In this document: piece by piece, positions 1 through 11,689 of the stretch
Layout: the number at the start of each line of letters is the position of its first letter
Position numbering within the stretch: position 1 is the stretch's first letter
DNA from: Pachyseris speciosa
Lineage: Eukaryota > Cnidaria > Anthozoa > Scleractinia > Pachyseridae
Direction of reading: 5' to 3'
Assembly (NCBI GenBank): GCA_016490735.1
Contig: JAEMWC010000272.1
Location: 683,501-747,500, forward strand
Length of the DNA stretch: 64,000 nt
Made by a program: the position numbers and the translations under genes
The notes under the pieces: generated by a model
The model's input: only the letters and a program-made list of their open reading frames with translations
Database searches by the model: none
Told to the model about the DNA's origin: nothing

Positions 1-681
1 GTGTTTCCCGAGATGAAGTCGAGGGGAACATTGAGATTCAAGGGAAGCAAAATTCACTGTCCCCCAAGGGACCAGTCATTAAGTGATTTGTTATTATAGC
101 AAGACAAATGCTTGATAAGAACAAAAGTAAAGTTTGAAAAACATGCTGAGATTCCAGCAACAACATCAGGCCACCTTCAAATGCACGCACTGATTACATG
201 CAACAGCGGTCAACATTTCGCGGGTAACAGTGAGCTGTTTCCCATTTGATGTCATAGTTTTTGCAATGTTGCCCACTCATGGCATTTGGCAGGAAACAGT
301 TTCATTGTTAGATGTCATGTGACCGTGAACTAGCCAATGAATGGGTGCGCTGTAGCGGGAAAAACGCCAGCTATATAACAACAGTTGTTATTGCAATGTT
401 AACTGGAGCACTGTGTTGCAAAATGCAGGAAATAGGCAACACATTGTAACAATCTGACTTTGAACATTGGAAAAAGTTGATGCCCAGTCTGTCTTTCCTG
501 GGACTTGCAATGCAATTTTCATAATTAGACATGAATTTTTTTTTTTAACTTCATAGCAATTCATGATGAGAACAGTAAGTACATGTACATCACTACTTTA
601 TAATCAGCATGATAACTGTTATGAACTGGTAACAGTTTAACCCCGCCCATTCCCATGCCAGTCCTGTACCATAGAAATTCT

Positions 682-1277
682 AATTGAAGGGTTGAAAGCA
701 AAACTATTGTATGTGACGATTTAAACACGAAGACGCGCTATACAAGGAGCGGTACCTAAGGTACGTTCGAATCATTTGTCAATCAACCGTCGATCCATAC
801 AGAACTCCGTGAAAATTTGTGTAATAAAAGACCGCTTCTGAGCAACAAGTTTGTAGTATTTTGTGTCTTTCTTCTTTTCGAGTTCCTCAGTGACTTTTAT
901 CGCCATGGAAGAATATGTGGAGGTTTGTATCTTCTGAAATTGCCGTGCCAGTGTTTGAACGTTTCGATTTATGATGCTCATTTTGAAACTGGAAATGGTT
1001 TGCATACGCCATTGAACAATGGTGAGAGTAAAACTAAAATGCAAATGAAACAGGGGACGGAGCTCTTCCTTTTATAGCGCGTCTTCGTGTTTAACCTTGA
1101 CATTTCAAATTGCTCAGAATTGGCTGAATTTTGGCATGTGAGCTCCATTTTTGTCAAAGAACGTTGCCCTGTATTTTTTTCGCTGTTGCCCGCTTTGTTT
1201 TCCAAAAAATATAACAGGCCAAAAACATGTTCACCTAGACCGTCACATACGATAGTTTCACTTTCAACCCTTCAATT
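682..1277. mobile_element. Foldback element with 37-bp inverted termini
   Basis: Bases 682-718 recur inverted at 1241-1277 with a few mismatches (AATTGAAGGGTTGAAAG at the outer end). The arms flank about 520 bp that include the separate TTAA element at 725-1090, which sits directly against the left arm. Likely a non-autonomous DNA transposon; superfamily unclear. Confidence 0.6.
725..1090 (-). mobile_element. 366-bp MITE with perfect 18-bp TIR and TTAA target duplication
   Basis: The termini ACACGAAGACGCGCTATA (725-742) and its exact complement (1073-1090) are flanked on both sides by TTAA (721-724, 1091-1094). TTAA duplication is typical of piggyBac/Kolobok-type insertions, although the TIR does not begin with the usual CCY of piggyBac. 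The minus strand holds an open frame of 90 codons (1044-772) covering most of the interior; its Lys/Glu-rich end is not recognised. Confidence 0.75.
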
Positions 1278-1344
1278 TCTGTCAAATTCCTAATTTTCAT
1301 TACTCTAACAACAGAAATTACATCTGTACATTTTTCCCACACAG

Positions 1345-2862
1345 TGTCCAAATTGTGGAAGCTGCATCGAGAAGAATGGTGGCTGTAACCATATGGTATG
1401 TGTTGGTCATTATAAAAGGCGCAGTACCATAGGCATCACCCGTGATATTTTGACCAAAAATTTACTCAGGTTTCAGTGGCTTTTTCACTCATGGATTGCT
1501 TCTTGATTGCCAGTGAGATAAAATCAAATAAATGAACCACAGCAAGTAAATGTTCCCAAATTCAAGGTAAGAACTTGAAAATGTCGGCCTGACATTTGCA
1601 AGTTGGCACCATTTTCATGTTGGCCAAGCGTAACCAAAAACATTTAAGAATGGTTTCCATGAGCTAAAATAGCCGTTTTGAAGAAAATTTGGCCTTTATT
1701 TTTTTGTTTGCCATTGGCAAACAGGTCTCCTTTGCTTTCCAGATTTTTACTAAAAATCTACGATACTGTCCCCTTAATTGTGGTATAGGTATAAACATAA
1801 TAAAATCTTTAATAATTCGGCTGCATTCTACAAGTCATCATAAAGAAATGAAGTCGACTGGTTATGTGTCACTATTTTGCACCGACGTTGCACTTTACGT
1901 TTAGATGGAAATGTTTTACCTTTGCTAAATTTACTAACTTCTGATTCTTTCTTCAATTTTTAGCAATGTATCAAGTGCAAACATGGTATGTTGTCTTCGC
2001 ATAAAATGGCCTCTGATCTAGAATAACTTTTATTGTTTTGCTTGCCTTTTTTGCATATTTGTATGATTATAAAACTAGCCTGCAGTTAAAACATGTTAAA
2101 TTTGTTCGCAGATTTTTGCTGGATGTGTTGTGGAGACTGGAGGAGCCATGGCTCAGAATATTATGAGTGTAGTCGATACAAATCCAATCCTAATATTGTT
2201 AATGAGTCTGCCGGTATACAGGCCAGGGAAGCGCTTAAGAAATATCTCTTCTACTTTGAAAGGGTAATATGTTTAATGAAACTATATAAAATTATATTAA
2301 AAGAAGTTTTTTTCTTTACAGAAACCACGTTTTTCCTTTTCTTGCTTTCACTTTCAATTTTCTCAAACTTCGTGACTTCTAAGGAGGGGGGGAGACAGGA
2401 CTTTTTTGTACGTTTGTTTTATATGTTCAATAGGCGGTATACCGTAAAAAGCTCTATTAAGCCCCCCTCCCCTGCCCTCTCTTTTAAGCCCCCCATTTAA
2501 GAGTCGGTTTTTGTAATAAGCCCCTCCCCCTTTGGGACACAAGATTTTGTAATTATTCCCTTCTATTCCCTCTTACGAAATACACTTTATGCGGCCCTGT
2601 TGGTTTGTTTTTAAACAAATATACAATAAATCGCACAATACTGTTTCCCGATCGTTATTTAAGTAGCTGCAGTTGTTTGAGATTTGTAAAGAAACTATTT
2701 AACACGAAAACAGCGTATTCAAAGATTTGAAATAAGCCCCCCTCTCCAATAAGCCCCCCGCTAATAAGGCCTGAAATTAAATAAGCTCCCCAGAGGCTTA
2801 ATAGAGCCTTTACGGTAAACCTCAAGTTTTGATTGCTCAAGATTCGAAACTTAAATAAAGTG

Positions 2863-2907
<45 letters not shown>

Positions 2908-5900
2908 TTTATTACATCTACAATAATATTTGTAGTCACCCAGCCATAGTGAAACTTTTAATTCGCAACTTAATAATTTTTCCAATATTTTATTGATTTG
3001 TAACTATTCAATGATTTGTAAATAAAATTTTCTGTCGTTAAATTAAAAAAAAATTATTATTATTATTATCATTATTGGTCTAGAGTAGTTTGTGTTTAAA
3101 GTATAGACGCACGAATAAGTCATGAGTCGAAGAAGTTCAAAACGCAATGTATAAAAAGGACAGATTCCTTTCGGCTGTTCGTTTTTATTCTGATAACGAA
3201 CTCATCATCACTTTATTTAATTCTCAAATCTTTGTAGCCGAGCACAGATACTCTACTAATTGAGAAGACTAAATCAAATCCACTCTAAATCAAGTAGAAT
3301 CAATGCAGATCAAATGTTGGTTTTTGGGGAGAGGGGAAAACCAGAGTACGTAGAGAAAATCGTCTCGGAGCAGAGTAGGGACTGAGAATCAACTAACTCA
3401 ACCCATTTATGACGCTGAGTCCGCGAGACCAAACCAAATGATTTGTTAAGTACATGCAGTATACTGTAATCTGTTCCTTGTTAGTCCAAATGATGGCTGA
3501 TTTGCCATTATATACCACTGTTTTTGTAAGGTTTTTTCTAACATCGTTGTCGGTTCTTACGCCACAGTCTGGTTAAATCAACGCCGTTTTCTTTATTTAT
3601 TGTGCTTAGTGGCAAAACCACGCCGACAGCCTCAAGCGAGAAGAGGAAACGAAGCGGAAAATCAACCAGAAGATTCAAGAAAAAGTCAACAATAATATTG
3701 GCACGTGGATCGACTGGCAGTATTTACTGGATGCTGCCCAGCTATTAGCAAAGGTAAGGGTTATATACCTGCCAGCTCTCACGCATTATGCGTGAGTCTC
3801 ACGCCTGCGGACCAAAGACGTTGATCTCACGCATTGTGGATAATTTCTCACGCCTAACTTAGAAATCCAGATTTTCCCTGTAAATGCTCCAACCTGAACG
3901 GCGCTTAATGTCGAGTTTGCGTCCTAACTGTATCAGAACGCGCTAAAATGTCACGTTTCAGTTTGCATTTGAGGGACTAGAATACGTTCGAAAGCCATCG
4001 GAAAAGCTTCAAATAGCTTCAGAAGTCATCGGAACATCTTCGGAAATGTTCGGTAGCGTTCGGGTGTCTTCGAGAAATCGTCGGATGTTGCCGGAACATT
4101 TTCGGAAATTCCGGTCATGAGGAGACGAAAAATCTCACGTATTTGACTCAGAAAAAGTTGGCAGTTATAAGATTATTGACATACCAGGAGCATTGGGGCA
4201 TCAAAAAACCAACATTAATTTCAGGGTTTAGATACAATTTAACATGCTTGTTCTTAGGTGGCTCTTTTTTTTGTTTCGTTCTCATCGCAGTGCCGTTACA
4301 CGCTCATGTATACCTATCCTTACGCTTATTTCATGGAGGACGACAGGAAAATACTGGTAAGATTCCTTAAAAAATTTCCAACCCTCTCTGCTTCTTGCCG
4401 TCTGGCTATACGGCAATACATAGCATCTGTCCTCTGAGTTATAAAGTGTGGGATTCCATTTTAATGACAAGAATTCTGAGAGTGACATAAATGCTGTCTT
4501 TTTGTTTTGTTTGTTTGTTGTTGTTGTTGCTGTTGTTGTTTTTGCGAATGTAATATTGAATTTCTTTTGTTCCGGTGTTGAAGGTTTTTGTACTCTGCTC
4601 GGGACGATCCTGGGAAATATCACGTGATATTTCTCTGACCAATCACAACATAAGCAAACAGGGCAATGAGCCAATCAGAATACGAAGCAATTACATGTAG
4701 TCGACGCAAAGCGCGGGAAAATGTGCGGTGTTTTTTGTGGTTTTGCTTCTCATTGGTTGAAAAAGTGACGCGAGTTTTGCTGGCCAATCACATAGCGAAG
4801 CAATGCAAAGCCAAAGCAAACGCAATTTATGTTCGATGGTCAATAATAAAACCGCCATATCCAGGTCAAATTCGAACGTGGAAATACTGTTTTTTGAGGA
4901 GAGACTGAGAGGAAAATCGTAGTACCCTACCGGAGCAGGGACGAGAACCAACAAAAACTTGAACCTACCACTATACCATCCCTGCCTCGTTGTTACGTTT
5001 TCTAAGAAGCTTCTAGTTTTCTGTATAAATCCGTTCAGAGTCCAGCTGTAGTCAGTTCTCCTTGCAAATGTTTCTAATCTCTCTTCATTTTAATTTTGTT
5101 TGACAGTTCGAATATCAGCAAGCGCAACTTGAGCTGGAGATAGAAAATTTGTCGTGGAAGTTAGAAAGAGACGAGCTTTATTGTAGAGGGGTGAGTAGAG
5201 AATGACAAAGGAGAAGAAATTCAACAGTTGCGTCGGCAGGGGAATTTAGCTTTAAAGGCTGATTCCGTTTCATGAAAGAGTTGCGTTGGTGTACGGTGGG
5301 AAATGTTAGGTCTTAAGCGGGCTATTTGTTCCGTTTAACACAGAAAGTTTCCGGGACTTCAAGCCAATATTTTGGAGAGACAACAGATACTGGTCTCCGC
5401 TGTTTTACTGTTAGCTTGGAGATGAATCGTTGCTACAGCGGTATCCGGTCAAGTCACCCCACGGTGAGATCGCTCCACGTTAGATCGCCCCACACTGGAA
5501 TTAGTAGGAGAGTGTTAAGTGTACTGCTTACCTAACTGATTAAGAAGAAACAAGGAAGACATAATTTACGATGATTCTCTACAAACTGCCTAAGTGACGT
5601 TAATTCTAACCTTTGGTTGGAGCGATCTCACCCCAGGGCGGTGTGACCGTAATTCGCCTCAGCTTGTCTTCCTTCCACGCAAGCGTCATACAGTAAACAT
5701 GAACGCATACGAGCGCACTGGAGCACAAGACGGTCACATTTGGTATTCAGCTAAACGGGAAGAGACACGCAAAGCGTGGATTCTCGCACACCAGCCTCTC
5801 ACGCTCGAGACACTTTGCTGTTCGCACGAACGTATGTACCACCGCAAATAACACGGACTTGTTTGTAGTCTACATTGAACTGTCCCAGGGAAGCTTACGA

Positions 5901-6166
5901 AAATGCTTGTTCTAAACTCGGCAATGAGCTTCCGTCCAATCTGTGGTGGAGGGAGAGGGGGAATTGAGAGAGTATTTTTGAATGGTTGTTTATTGTTGCA
6001 GAACTCAATATGCATGATGTGTGCAAAACGTAACGCTTCTCAAATCACGTCTAGTTTTATGTGGCACTTCAATAATTTTTTTCTTGTTTTCCAGGACTTT
6101 GAAAATCAGATGGACATTGCCGAAAAGAGAAGGCAAACATTGCTAAAGGACTTTCTTGTACTTTAA
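1345..6166 (+). CDS. ARIH2: ARIH2 (Ariadne-2/TRIAD1) RBR E3 ubiquitin ligase, C-terminal 196 aa
   Basis: Seven coding exons: 1345-1395, 1964-1985, 2112-2263, 3610-3753, 4291-4356, 5107-5190, 6095-6166, all with GT-AG borders and phases that join without a break; TAA at 6164-6166. The first exons encode the RING2/Rcat domain: [17 protein letters not shown], then QCIKCKH, then [10 protein letters not shown] and [11 protein letters not shown]. The Cys of GGCNHM (codon 1384-1386) is the position that accepts ubiquitin as a thioester in RBR ligases. The remaining exons form the helical Ariadne domain ([41 protein letters not shown], final [15 protein letters not shown]), which in the family autoinhibits Rcat until a neddylated cullin-RING complex (CUL5 for ARIH2) binds. 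The wording matches ARIH2 rather than ARIH1 or ANKIB1. Upstream exons (RING1, IBR) lie outside the window. All visible key residues are intact; introns hold several MITEs. Confidence 0.95.
2439..2817. mobile_element. Foldback MITE with AAGCCCCC subterminal motifs, in ARIH2 intron
   Basis: TACCGTAAAAAGCTCTATTA at the left recurs inverted at the right (TAATAGAGCCTTTACGGTA). Both subterminal regions carry repeated AATAAGCCCCC-type motifs. TA-ended TIRs suggest a Tc1/mariner-like MITE. Confidence 0.7.
2863..2908. repeat. (ATT)n microsatellite
   Basis: About 15 tandem ATT units in an ARIH2 intron. It creates a spurious poly-isoleucine frame on the minus strand. Confidence 0.95.
3307..3425 (-). 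repeat. Dispersed repeat, copy 1 (AACTCAACCC / GGGGAGAGG family)
   Basis: This segment (GGTTTTTGGGGAGAGGGG ... CAACTAACTCAACCC) matches, in opposite orientation, 52500-52640, and more loosely 4885-4965. No coding potential; class not identified. Confidence 0.55.
4625..4855 (+). mobile_element. CCAATCA-rich MITE, copy 1 (in ARIH2 intron)
   Basis: Same family as 26232-26735, 27276-27556 and 29381-29782. It shares GCGCGGGAAAATG, GCGAGTTTTGCTGGCCAATC and ACATAGCGAAGCAATG with them. This copy has lost the clear terminal repeat seen in the others. Confidence 0.7.
4885..4965 (+). repeat. Dispersed repeat, diverged copy
   Basis: Contains GAGGAGAGACTGAGAGG and GAACCAACAAAAACTTG, resembling the families at 3307-3425 and 52500-52640. 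It adjoins the MITE at 4625-4855. Confidence 0.4.
5446..5649. mobile_element. About 200-bp foldback MITE in ARIH2 intron
   Basis: Left end CGGTCAAGTCACCCC followed by GGTGAGATCGCTCC recurs inverted at the right (GGAGCGATCTCACCCC ... GTGTGACCG). No target duplication is evident. Confidence 0.6.
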
Positions 6167-6396
6167 GAAACTTTGGTCATAGCATCATCTTGTGCGTGTC
6201 TTCATACGCGGTCATACTTCTCCCCTGCGCATGTCCCAGGGTTAGAAGGCCAATCTGGACAACAGGAATTATTACACAGCAAATTTAATACCTTACTGCG
6301 GAAAAACTGCGATTACATTTCGTTATACACTTCTACAGTGTAGAAAATTTAGGACTTTGATAATGCTTTTAAATATTTGGAATGTGTTTCTTTTAC

Positions 6397-6402
6397 AATA
6401 AA
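6397..6402 (+). terminator. Poly(A) signal of ARIH2
   Basis: AATAAA lies 231 bp after the ARIH2 stop codon, the first canonical signal downstream of it, and is followed by an A-rich stretch. This implies a short 3' UTR. Confidence 0.7.
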
Positions 6403-7440
6403 ACACCAAAAGAAAGAAACAGTTTATTCTGCTGGCTTCTACTTCATTCATTCCTCCACCCCTCCCCCCTTGACTGCTTATGATGTGAACCACTGAGGAC
6501 GTCAGTATTGCAAAACAACCAGGACCAAGCCGATTAGCTCTCGCTCACTGAAAACGTTTTTTGAAAGCAACTTCCAAGCTCAAGGTAAAGAAAACTTGCA
6601 TTCAAAACTTGAGGGCGAAAAACTTTGGGAAAAATCTTTATAGGACATTCATTAAAGGGAAGCCAAAGTTCACACTAAGCCGGGATTAGCTTAATCGTGC
6701 TTTGAACATGTTTTTTTCCGGTTTTTCTTTTTTCGCGGAAACCAAGAAATACTACCGGTGCCGCCGAATTTTATCGAAATTTAAGTACGTAACGCACCGG
6801 CTAAAATTAGTAAGAATAACGCCAGGTGTTCCTCGTTTTTATAGCTGTATATATAAATAGAAACTTGGAATGTCAACAAGTGATTCAGTTTTGTGGAATC
6901 CTGAGTCCCTGAGGACACGAAAGCGAGAAAGAGTACGTGGAAGGTAGAGATCGATGGTAGATAATAACACGGAAAAAGTAACCAGGTTATAAATAAACTA
7001 AATAACATACTAAATACCTGAGTTACTTAATTAGATTTACTAAATTTAACCAATTGACACACTAAATAGCTATCTCGACTTATATTTACGGGAGGTAAAG
7101 TAATTGGATTAAAATTAGCTAAATGATATACAAAATAACTACCTCAATTTAAAGTTATCTTTGAGAAGTCTGGTGGTCGCGCCAAAGAGATTCGCCATTC
7201 ACAGAATACCCTTTCTGCGTGCGTGTCTCTTAAGCGTCCGTTTAGTTGTCAAGGTGATATCACGAGCAACTTTCAAGGGGACATAATAAAGACAAGAGTA
7301 GACAATCCAAACCCAAGTTACCTCCAAACACAACTAACTAATGCCAAACAGTTATATTATACCTGGATGACCGCAAAGCTGTGGTCGAGAACATGAGGTG
7401 TCTCCACTAATGTTCCTAGTGGGGAAAACCCCACAATTAA
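6403..7440. other. Intergenic, no gene seen
   Basis: AT-rich sequence between ARIH2 and a MITE. No ORF resembles a known protein and no exon-like splice pattern continues a gene. Bases 7000-7150 are unusually rich in short CTAAAT-like words but show no clean repeat. Confidence 0.4.
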
Positions 7441-8490
7441 CCCCCCCCGGGGGGTACTCCCTTATATCGGTTATATAGGTATGTGCGGACCCAAAGGGTA
7501 TCGTTTTTTAGCCGTTTTGGTCTGAAATAGGGTATAGGTTGTGACCATTTTGGTCTGAAATAGGGTATAGTTTGAGCACTCCAGTCTTGAATTTGATATT
7601 TTTTTCGAAGAAGCTACTTCTTCATCATTAGGCGATAAGAACATCAACAAAAGCCCTTCCTTTTTGTCTTTTAATTATGTTTACGCCAACCATGCACGTG
7701 AAATAGGTCTGAAATAGGGTATAACTGCCGATAAACGTTTCCAACTCGACGGAGGTTCACACGTAGAATGTAATTCCATAAACCGTAGGTTGAAACTAAA
7801 AGATAAACGAACTAAAGTTACAACATAAATAAAAAGAATTGCACCAACTGCCAACGAAATACAACTAACAAGAAACGACGATAAAGACTATACTTACATT
7901 GTTACGGCTACTAAGAAACTGCGAAACAAACTGCCTTAGGCGAGATCCTAACTGCGGGAAAATAAAATAAGAAACTTGCGCGTAGCGCGACTGCCAAGAA
8001 ATGACTCCCCAAAAAAGCAAGAAAACTAAGGCTTATAAGGCAAACACTGTAATTACATGCACAAAACGACGAGACTAAAAAAAAGGTGTAAATTGTGATG
8101 AACTGTAGAAAAAAGTCGGAACGAAGGTGTGACACACAAAACAATAAAACACTAACGAGCAGGCTACAGACTAGAAAACAAATTAGCGCCTAGGGATCTT
8201 ACATAGGGTATAGGTTGTGACCATTTTGGTTTGAAATAGGGTATGGTTTGAGCACTCCAGTCTTGAATTTGATATTTTTTTCGAAGAAGCTACTTCATCA
8301 TTAGGCGATAAGACCATCAACAAAAGCCCTTCCTTTTTGTCTTTTAATTGTATTTACGCCAACTGTGTACGTGAAATAGGTCTGAAATAGGTTTGGGGAA
8401 ATCGCAGCTTTTGGTCTGAAATAGGGTAAGGGTTTTAGGAAGCGGGTCGCACACCCCCATCAAATTATTCTGGGAGTACCCCTTCCCCGG
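7441..8490. mobile_element. About 1.05-kb element with GGGGTACTCCC termini and internal 200-bp direct repeats
   Basis: CGGGGGGTACTCCC at the left pairs with GGGAGTACCCC near 8473. Inside, about 200 bp (7524-7725: AGGGTATAGGTTGTGACC ... GAAATAGGTCTGAAATAGG) are repeated in direct orientation at about 8203-8400, separated by unrelated sequence. A right-end fragment of the same family lies at 16716-16785. Non-autonomous element, class uncertain. Confidence 0.6.
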
Positions 8491-8510
8491 TAACCAACTA
8501 AGGGCCTCTC

Positions 8511-9077
8511 AAGATAAGATAAGAGATAAGATAAGATAACTTTATTTTAACACGGTAAAATTCATCAGTACAAATTTTACAAAACACTATGCCTAATTAC
8601 AACTTTGTCTAGGAATTAATTACTAAAAATAAACTGCTTTACATGAATGCCGTGTCTGAGAAAAGAGTACAAGAGCCAAGTTTATAAAGGAAAGCGTCAA
8701 GGGACTCTGCTTGCTGCACACAGTACCGCAATATAGCTTAAACTGTTGTTGAGAAAATTAGTGCGGGGCAATGGAACAGTAAGTTTGTTCACAGAGTCTC
8801 TCAGAAAATAGCTTACATCATTTCGTAATGTAAATAGATTGCTTAGATAGGCGGGAGTGAGACCATGTAGAGACTTAAATACCGTCATGGTTTTCTTCAT
8901 CTGCCTTTGAGTGATTAGTTTTCGCCAGCCAAGTTTGGCGAATACGTCATCCACATTAGAGTCAAAATTGGAAAAAGTCAACACACGAGCAGCACGGTTT
9001 TGTGCTTTCTGCAATTTATTTGAGAGCGTTATATTACAGGAATTCCAAACAACACTGCAGTAATTGAAATGCGGCAA
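8511..9077 (-). pseudogene. CR1/L2-type non-LTR retrotransposon, RT C-terminal relic
   Basis: The minus-strand peptide starts MPHFNYCSVVWNSC and continues with LQKAQNRAARVLTF and FKSLHGLTPAYLSNLF, the conserved thumb/C-terminal region of CR1/L2 reverse transcriptases. The frame shifts near 8720, after which the usual end (SDTAFM, stop near 8648) is readable in another frame. The 3' end is marked by (TTATC)n-type repeats at 8511-8545, as in L2-like tails. 5'-truncated: no palm motif. Confidence 0.85.
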
Positions 9078-9784
9078 AACCTATTAAAGACAGAGAGCAG
9101 AGTCGCTGCAGGGACCATAAACACGCAAAAGAAAAAAGAACATGAAGGCCAATATCCCGCCATCTTGGTCAATAAAGGATTTATTATATGACTCAAAGGA
9201 AGCTATTAAAGGACAGTAAAACGCGGGACGAACGGGCTATCCTGAGCGGTCAAGATGGCTCCATCTTGAACACGCGGGTAGCCAATCACAGTAGGAGAAT
9301 TGATTCATCTTGACCGCTGAAAGAGCCAACCATGTAATAAGGGAAGTTATAGCCCGGGATGAGCTGAGGGGTCCATGTTTTGTTCTCACCCGCATCCTTA
9401 CCTCAGGTGATGGTAATTCTATGTTCTATCTGAGACGTCATTCCTGGTGTAACCAGCATGCGAATAGTTTTTTTCCCATGGTCTATTACACACTGGAACA
9501 AGTCACCCGGTGATCAGGCTGGTGATAAGTCTGCTGTTCGTTACCAGCTTGTTAAGCAAGGAGAGTAGTTTTGACTTTTAAATTAAATTTTTATAGTTAT
9601 TAAAGTATTTATCTCGTTAGATGGAATTTTTAATTTTATAATGTGCAGTAATGTTATTTATAGAGTCTATCGCAATGTTATTTTTTAAGTGAAACTGATG
9701 TGATGCAGTGATTCTGCTTTATCAGTCAGTAAAGTGGATGTACTCAGTAAATATAGCCAGTGTGGTAAGGCGAGATCTCGGTAA

Positions 9785-10063
9785 CCGGGGTTACGTTGTT
9801 TACCATTTACCAAAAAAATCCGGAAATTTCGTTTGGGTCTTCCCAAACGGAAAATTTCCGGGAAAACGGAATTTCTTGAAAGGCAGTGCAAAATTCCCAA
9901 ACGGAAAATTCCAAACTGAAACTTGCTCATTTCTACCAGTTCCAGGCCTTTCGGCTTGGATCGCTCTGTAAACCCCGTTGGGAATGTTTGTGTAAATGGA
10001 ACACGCGCGTTCCACGGAAATTTTCATTTGGGTGTTTCCCATGTAAATGATAAACAACCCGGG
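9785..10063. mobile_element. Foldback MITE with CCGGGGTT termini
   Basis: Left CCGGGGTTACGTTGTTTACC is mirrored at the right by a TAAACAACCCGGG-type end. The interior has repeated CCAAACGGAAAATT words in both orientations. It lies upstream of the FGD promoter. Confidence 0.6.
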
Positions 10064-10342
10064 CTAGCCCAGTCAACCGGGCTCATATGAAGAGGCCTCA
10101 AGAAGATATCCAGGTGATCACCTTTTTCCTTCCTCATGCGTCAATAAGAATAAGGCAATCTTTTTGATGGGCTCAAGAACGTTTTTCCTCAGCAAGTGAC
10201 AAGAAAACGGAGCTGCCATTGGTTGTATTGTCGCGATAACCGGCTGAGGAAACGAAAGGCCGCCCTCCTACCTCTCCACGCATACACCCCTCCCCGCTAA
10301 GTTATTAGTTGACGAAATGTTTCATGGGCGATTAGCCTCGAT

Positions 10343-10436
10343 TAGCCTCCTTCGCAGACATCTTTGGGCTCGTCACGCGTTCCTTGCCCACGAAAAGGAA
10401 CGCGTGACGAGCCCAAAGACGTCTGCGAGGAGGCTA
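10343..10436. mobile_element. 94-bp near-perfect palindromic MITE (TAGCCTCC termini), copy 1
   Basis: TAGCCTCCTTCGCAGAC at the left mirrors GTCTGCGAGGAGGCTA at the right. The arms (GGCTCGTCACGCGTTCC) meet at a short loop. Same family as 36561-36656, which has a 9-bp target duplication, so MULE-like. It ends 8 bp before a candidate YY1 site at the presumed FGD promoter. Confidence 0.8.
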
Positions 10437-10439
10437 ATT

Positions 10440-10532
10440 ATTTCAAGATGGCGGCGGAAATTTCTGTTTATTTGTGTAGCTTTCGTTAACGATCTCTTGG
10501 TCACAATGTGATTCATTCCCGACAATGGAAAG
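10440..10532 (+). other. Candidate non-coding first exon of the FGD gene
   Basis: A stretch after the YY1-like site ends in a possible donor (AAAG then GTATAG at 10533). A plausible acceptor (TTTTCAG, 11647-11653) precedes the exon holding the FGD start codon. This would give a short 5' UTR intron. Unproven without RNA data. Confidence 0.35.
10445..10455 (+). promoter_or_regulatory. YY1-like AAGATGGCGGC element, candidate FGD core promoter
   Basis: AAGATGGCGGC is the classic YY1 motif that sits at or just after the start of TATA-less metazoan promoters. It lies 1.2 kb upstream of the FGD start codon, beside the candidate non-coding first exon. Its role is inference from position. Confidence 0.45.
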
Positions 10533-11689
10533 GTATAGCAATTATTATCATTTATTCATTTCAATTTCGATAATGTACACAACGGTAAGGTAGATACCAA
10601 AACAAAACGGTTTACAGCAGTAAAGCTGATGCTTGCTCTTTACGCGCTCAAGCGAGACATAAGCTTACAGACTGTACGTTTTTTTAAGGATAAGCTTACA
10701 ACATGGACCAGTTTACGTTTTTATCTAAGAGAAACTAGGATCGAAATTCGATTTTATTAGTATCTATTAAGCAGTGCAAAAACTCTTGATTTTACACTTC
10801 CGTCACTTCCGTTTCGAATCGAAACTAGCCAACAACTGTAGCTTAACATCAGATTAACCCCGTGATTCACTGGAATCTTTCAAGGAACTTATATTTTATA
10901 GCACTTCCTGATTGCTTTAAAATCTGTGTAGAGAAGCGTATAATTATTATGAAGGCTAATGTTTGATCTAAAGCTTAGAGCGTGTTATACCTTTCAGGAC
11001 ACGTAATTTCTCTCGAAAGGAATTTGCGTTTATAGTGAATGTTTTGATTAACGATTTGACAGAAATGCCTTCACTGCAGGATGTGAAAATTCATTGACAG
11101 AAAAGCGACACTTATAGAGTGGATAAAATTCCACACCTGTTCAATGATCTTTTCCCTTTAAAGTTATGGCTTCGTGTTCTGCTAGAATGTACTTCGGCTA
11201 AGCAACATATGGAATTTGTGTTTGTACGACAAAATCATTGAAATGACACAAGAATCTGGGGGCTGATATTAAACTGTGGTCAAGTTGAATTAATTTTGCA
11301 GCAGTGGGGGCTTAGGCAATCAGAGTGGCAGATATCTGTGAGAATTGTGATAAAGAAATATTGATACAAAGGCTAAGCGTTTTCTATTATTGTTTACATG
11401 TAAGCGTTGGAATTTTTGGTCTTTCTTCTTTAGATCATTCTTTTCTGTCCAGTCTGCCCTTAATTAATGACTTCCTGTGGGTTTAAGAAAGTTCCTTCAT
11501 CTCTGAGTTTACTGTTGACAACAGCTTCCTCTCAGTATCACAGATTCATGTCTGAAACGTGCCTGTGCAGTCTGTAGCTCATTAACCTATAGTGTATGCA
11601 TGGACAAACATCACACTTTAGTTTTTATATTCATTTCCTTGAAAGGTTTTCAGAGTTTTCTACCTAAAAGCTGCTCTTCCTTAATCAAG

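Larger units (their letters stand above)
1..1344. other. ARIH2 upstream intron, repeat-filled
   Basis: No exon of the expected ARIH2 IBR/linker region was found here. The stretch is read as intron ending at the acceptor before 1345. It holds the nested inverted repeats at 682-1277; bases 1-600 look like older dispersed repeats without coding signal. Confidence 0.5.

Noticed and set aside
2655..2939. Poly-isoleucine ORF (also 24292-24519)
   Set aside because: Translation of ATT/TAA microsatellites.
11600..11689. Upstream in-frame ATG as the FGD start, adding 30 hydrophobic residues
   Set aside because: A good splice acceptor (TTTTCAG, ending 11653) lies between it and the second ATG, and the extra residues do not resemble an FGD N-terminus.
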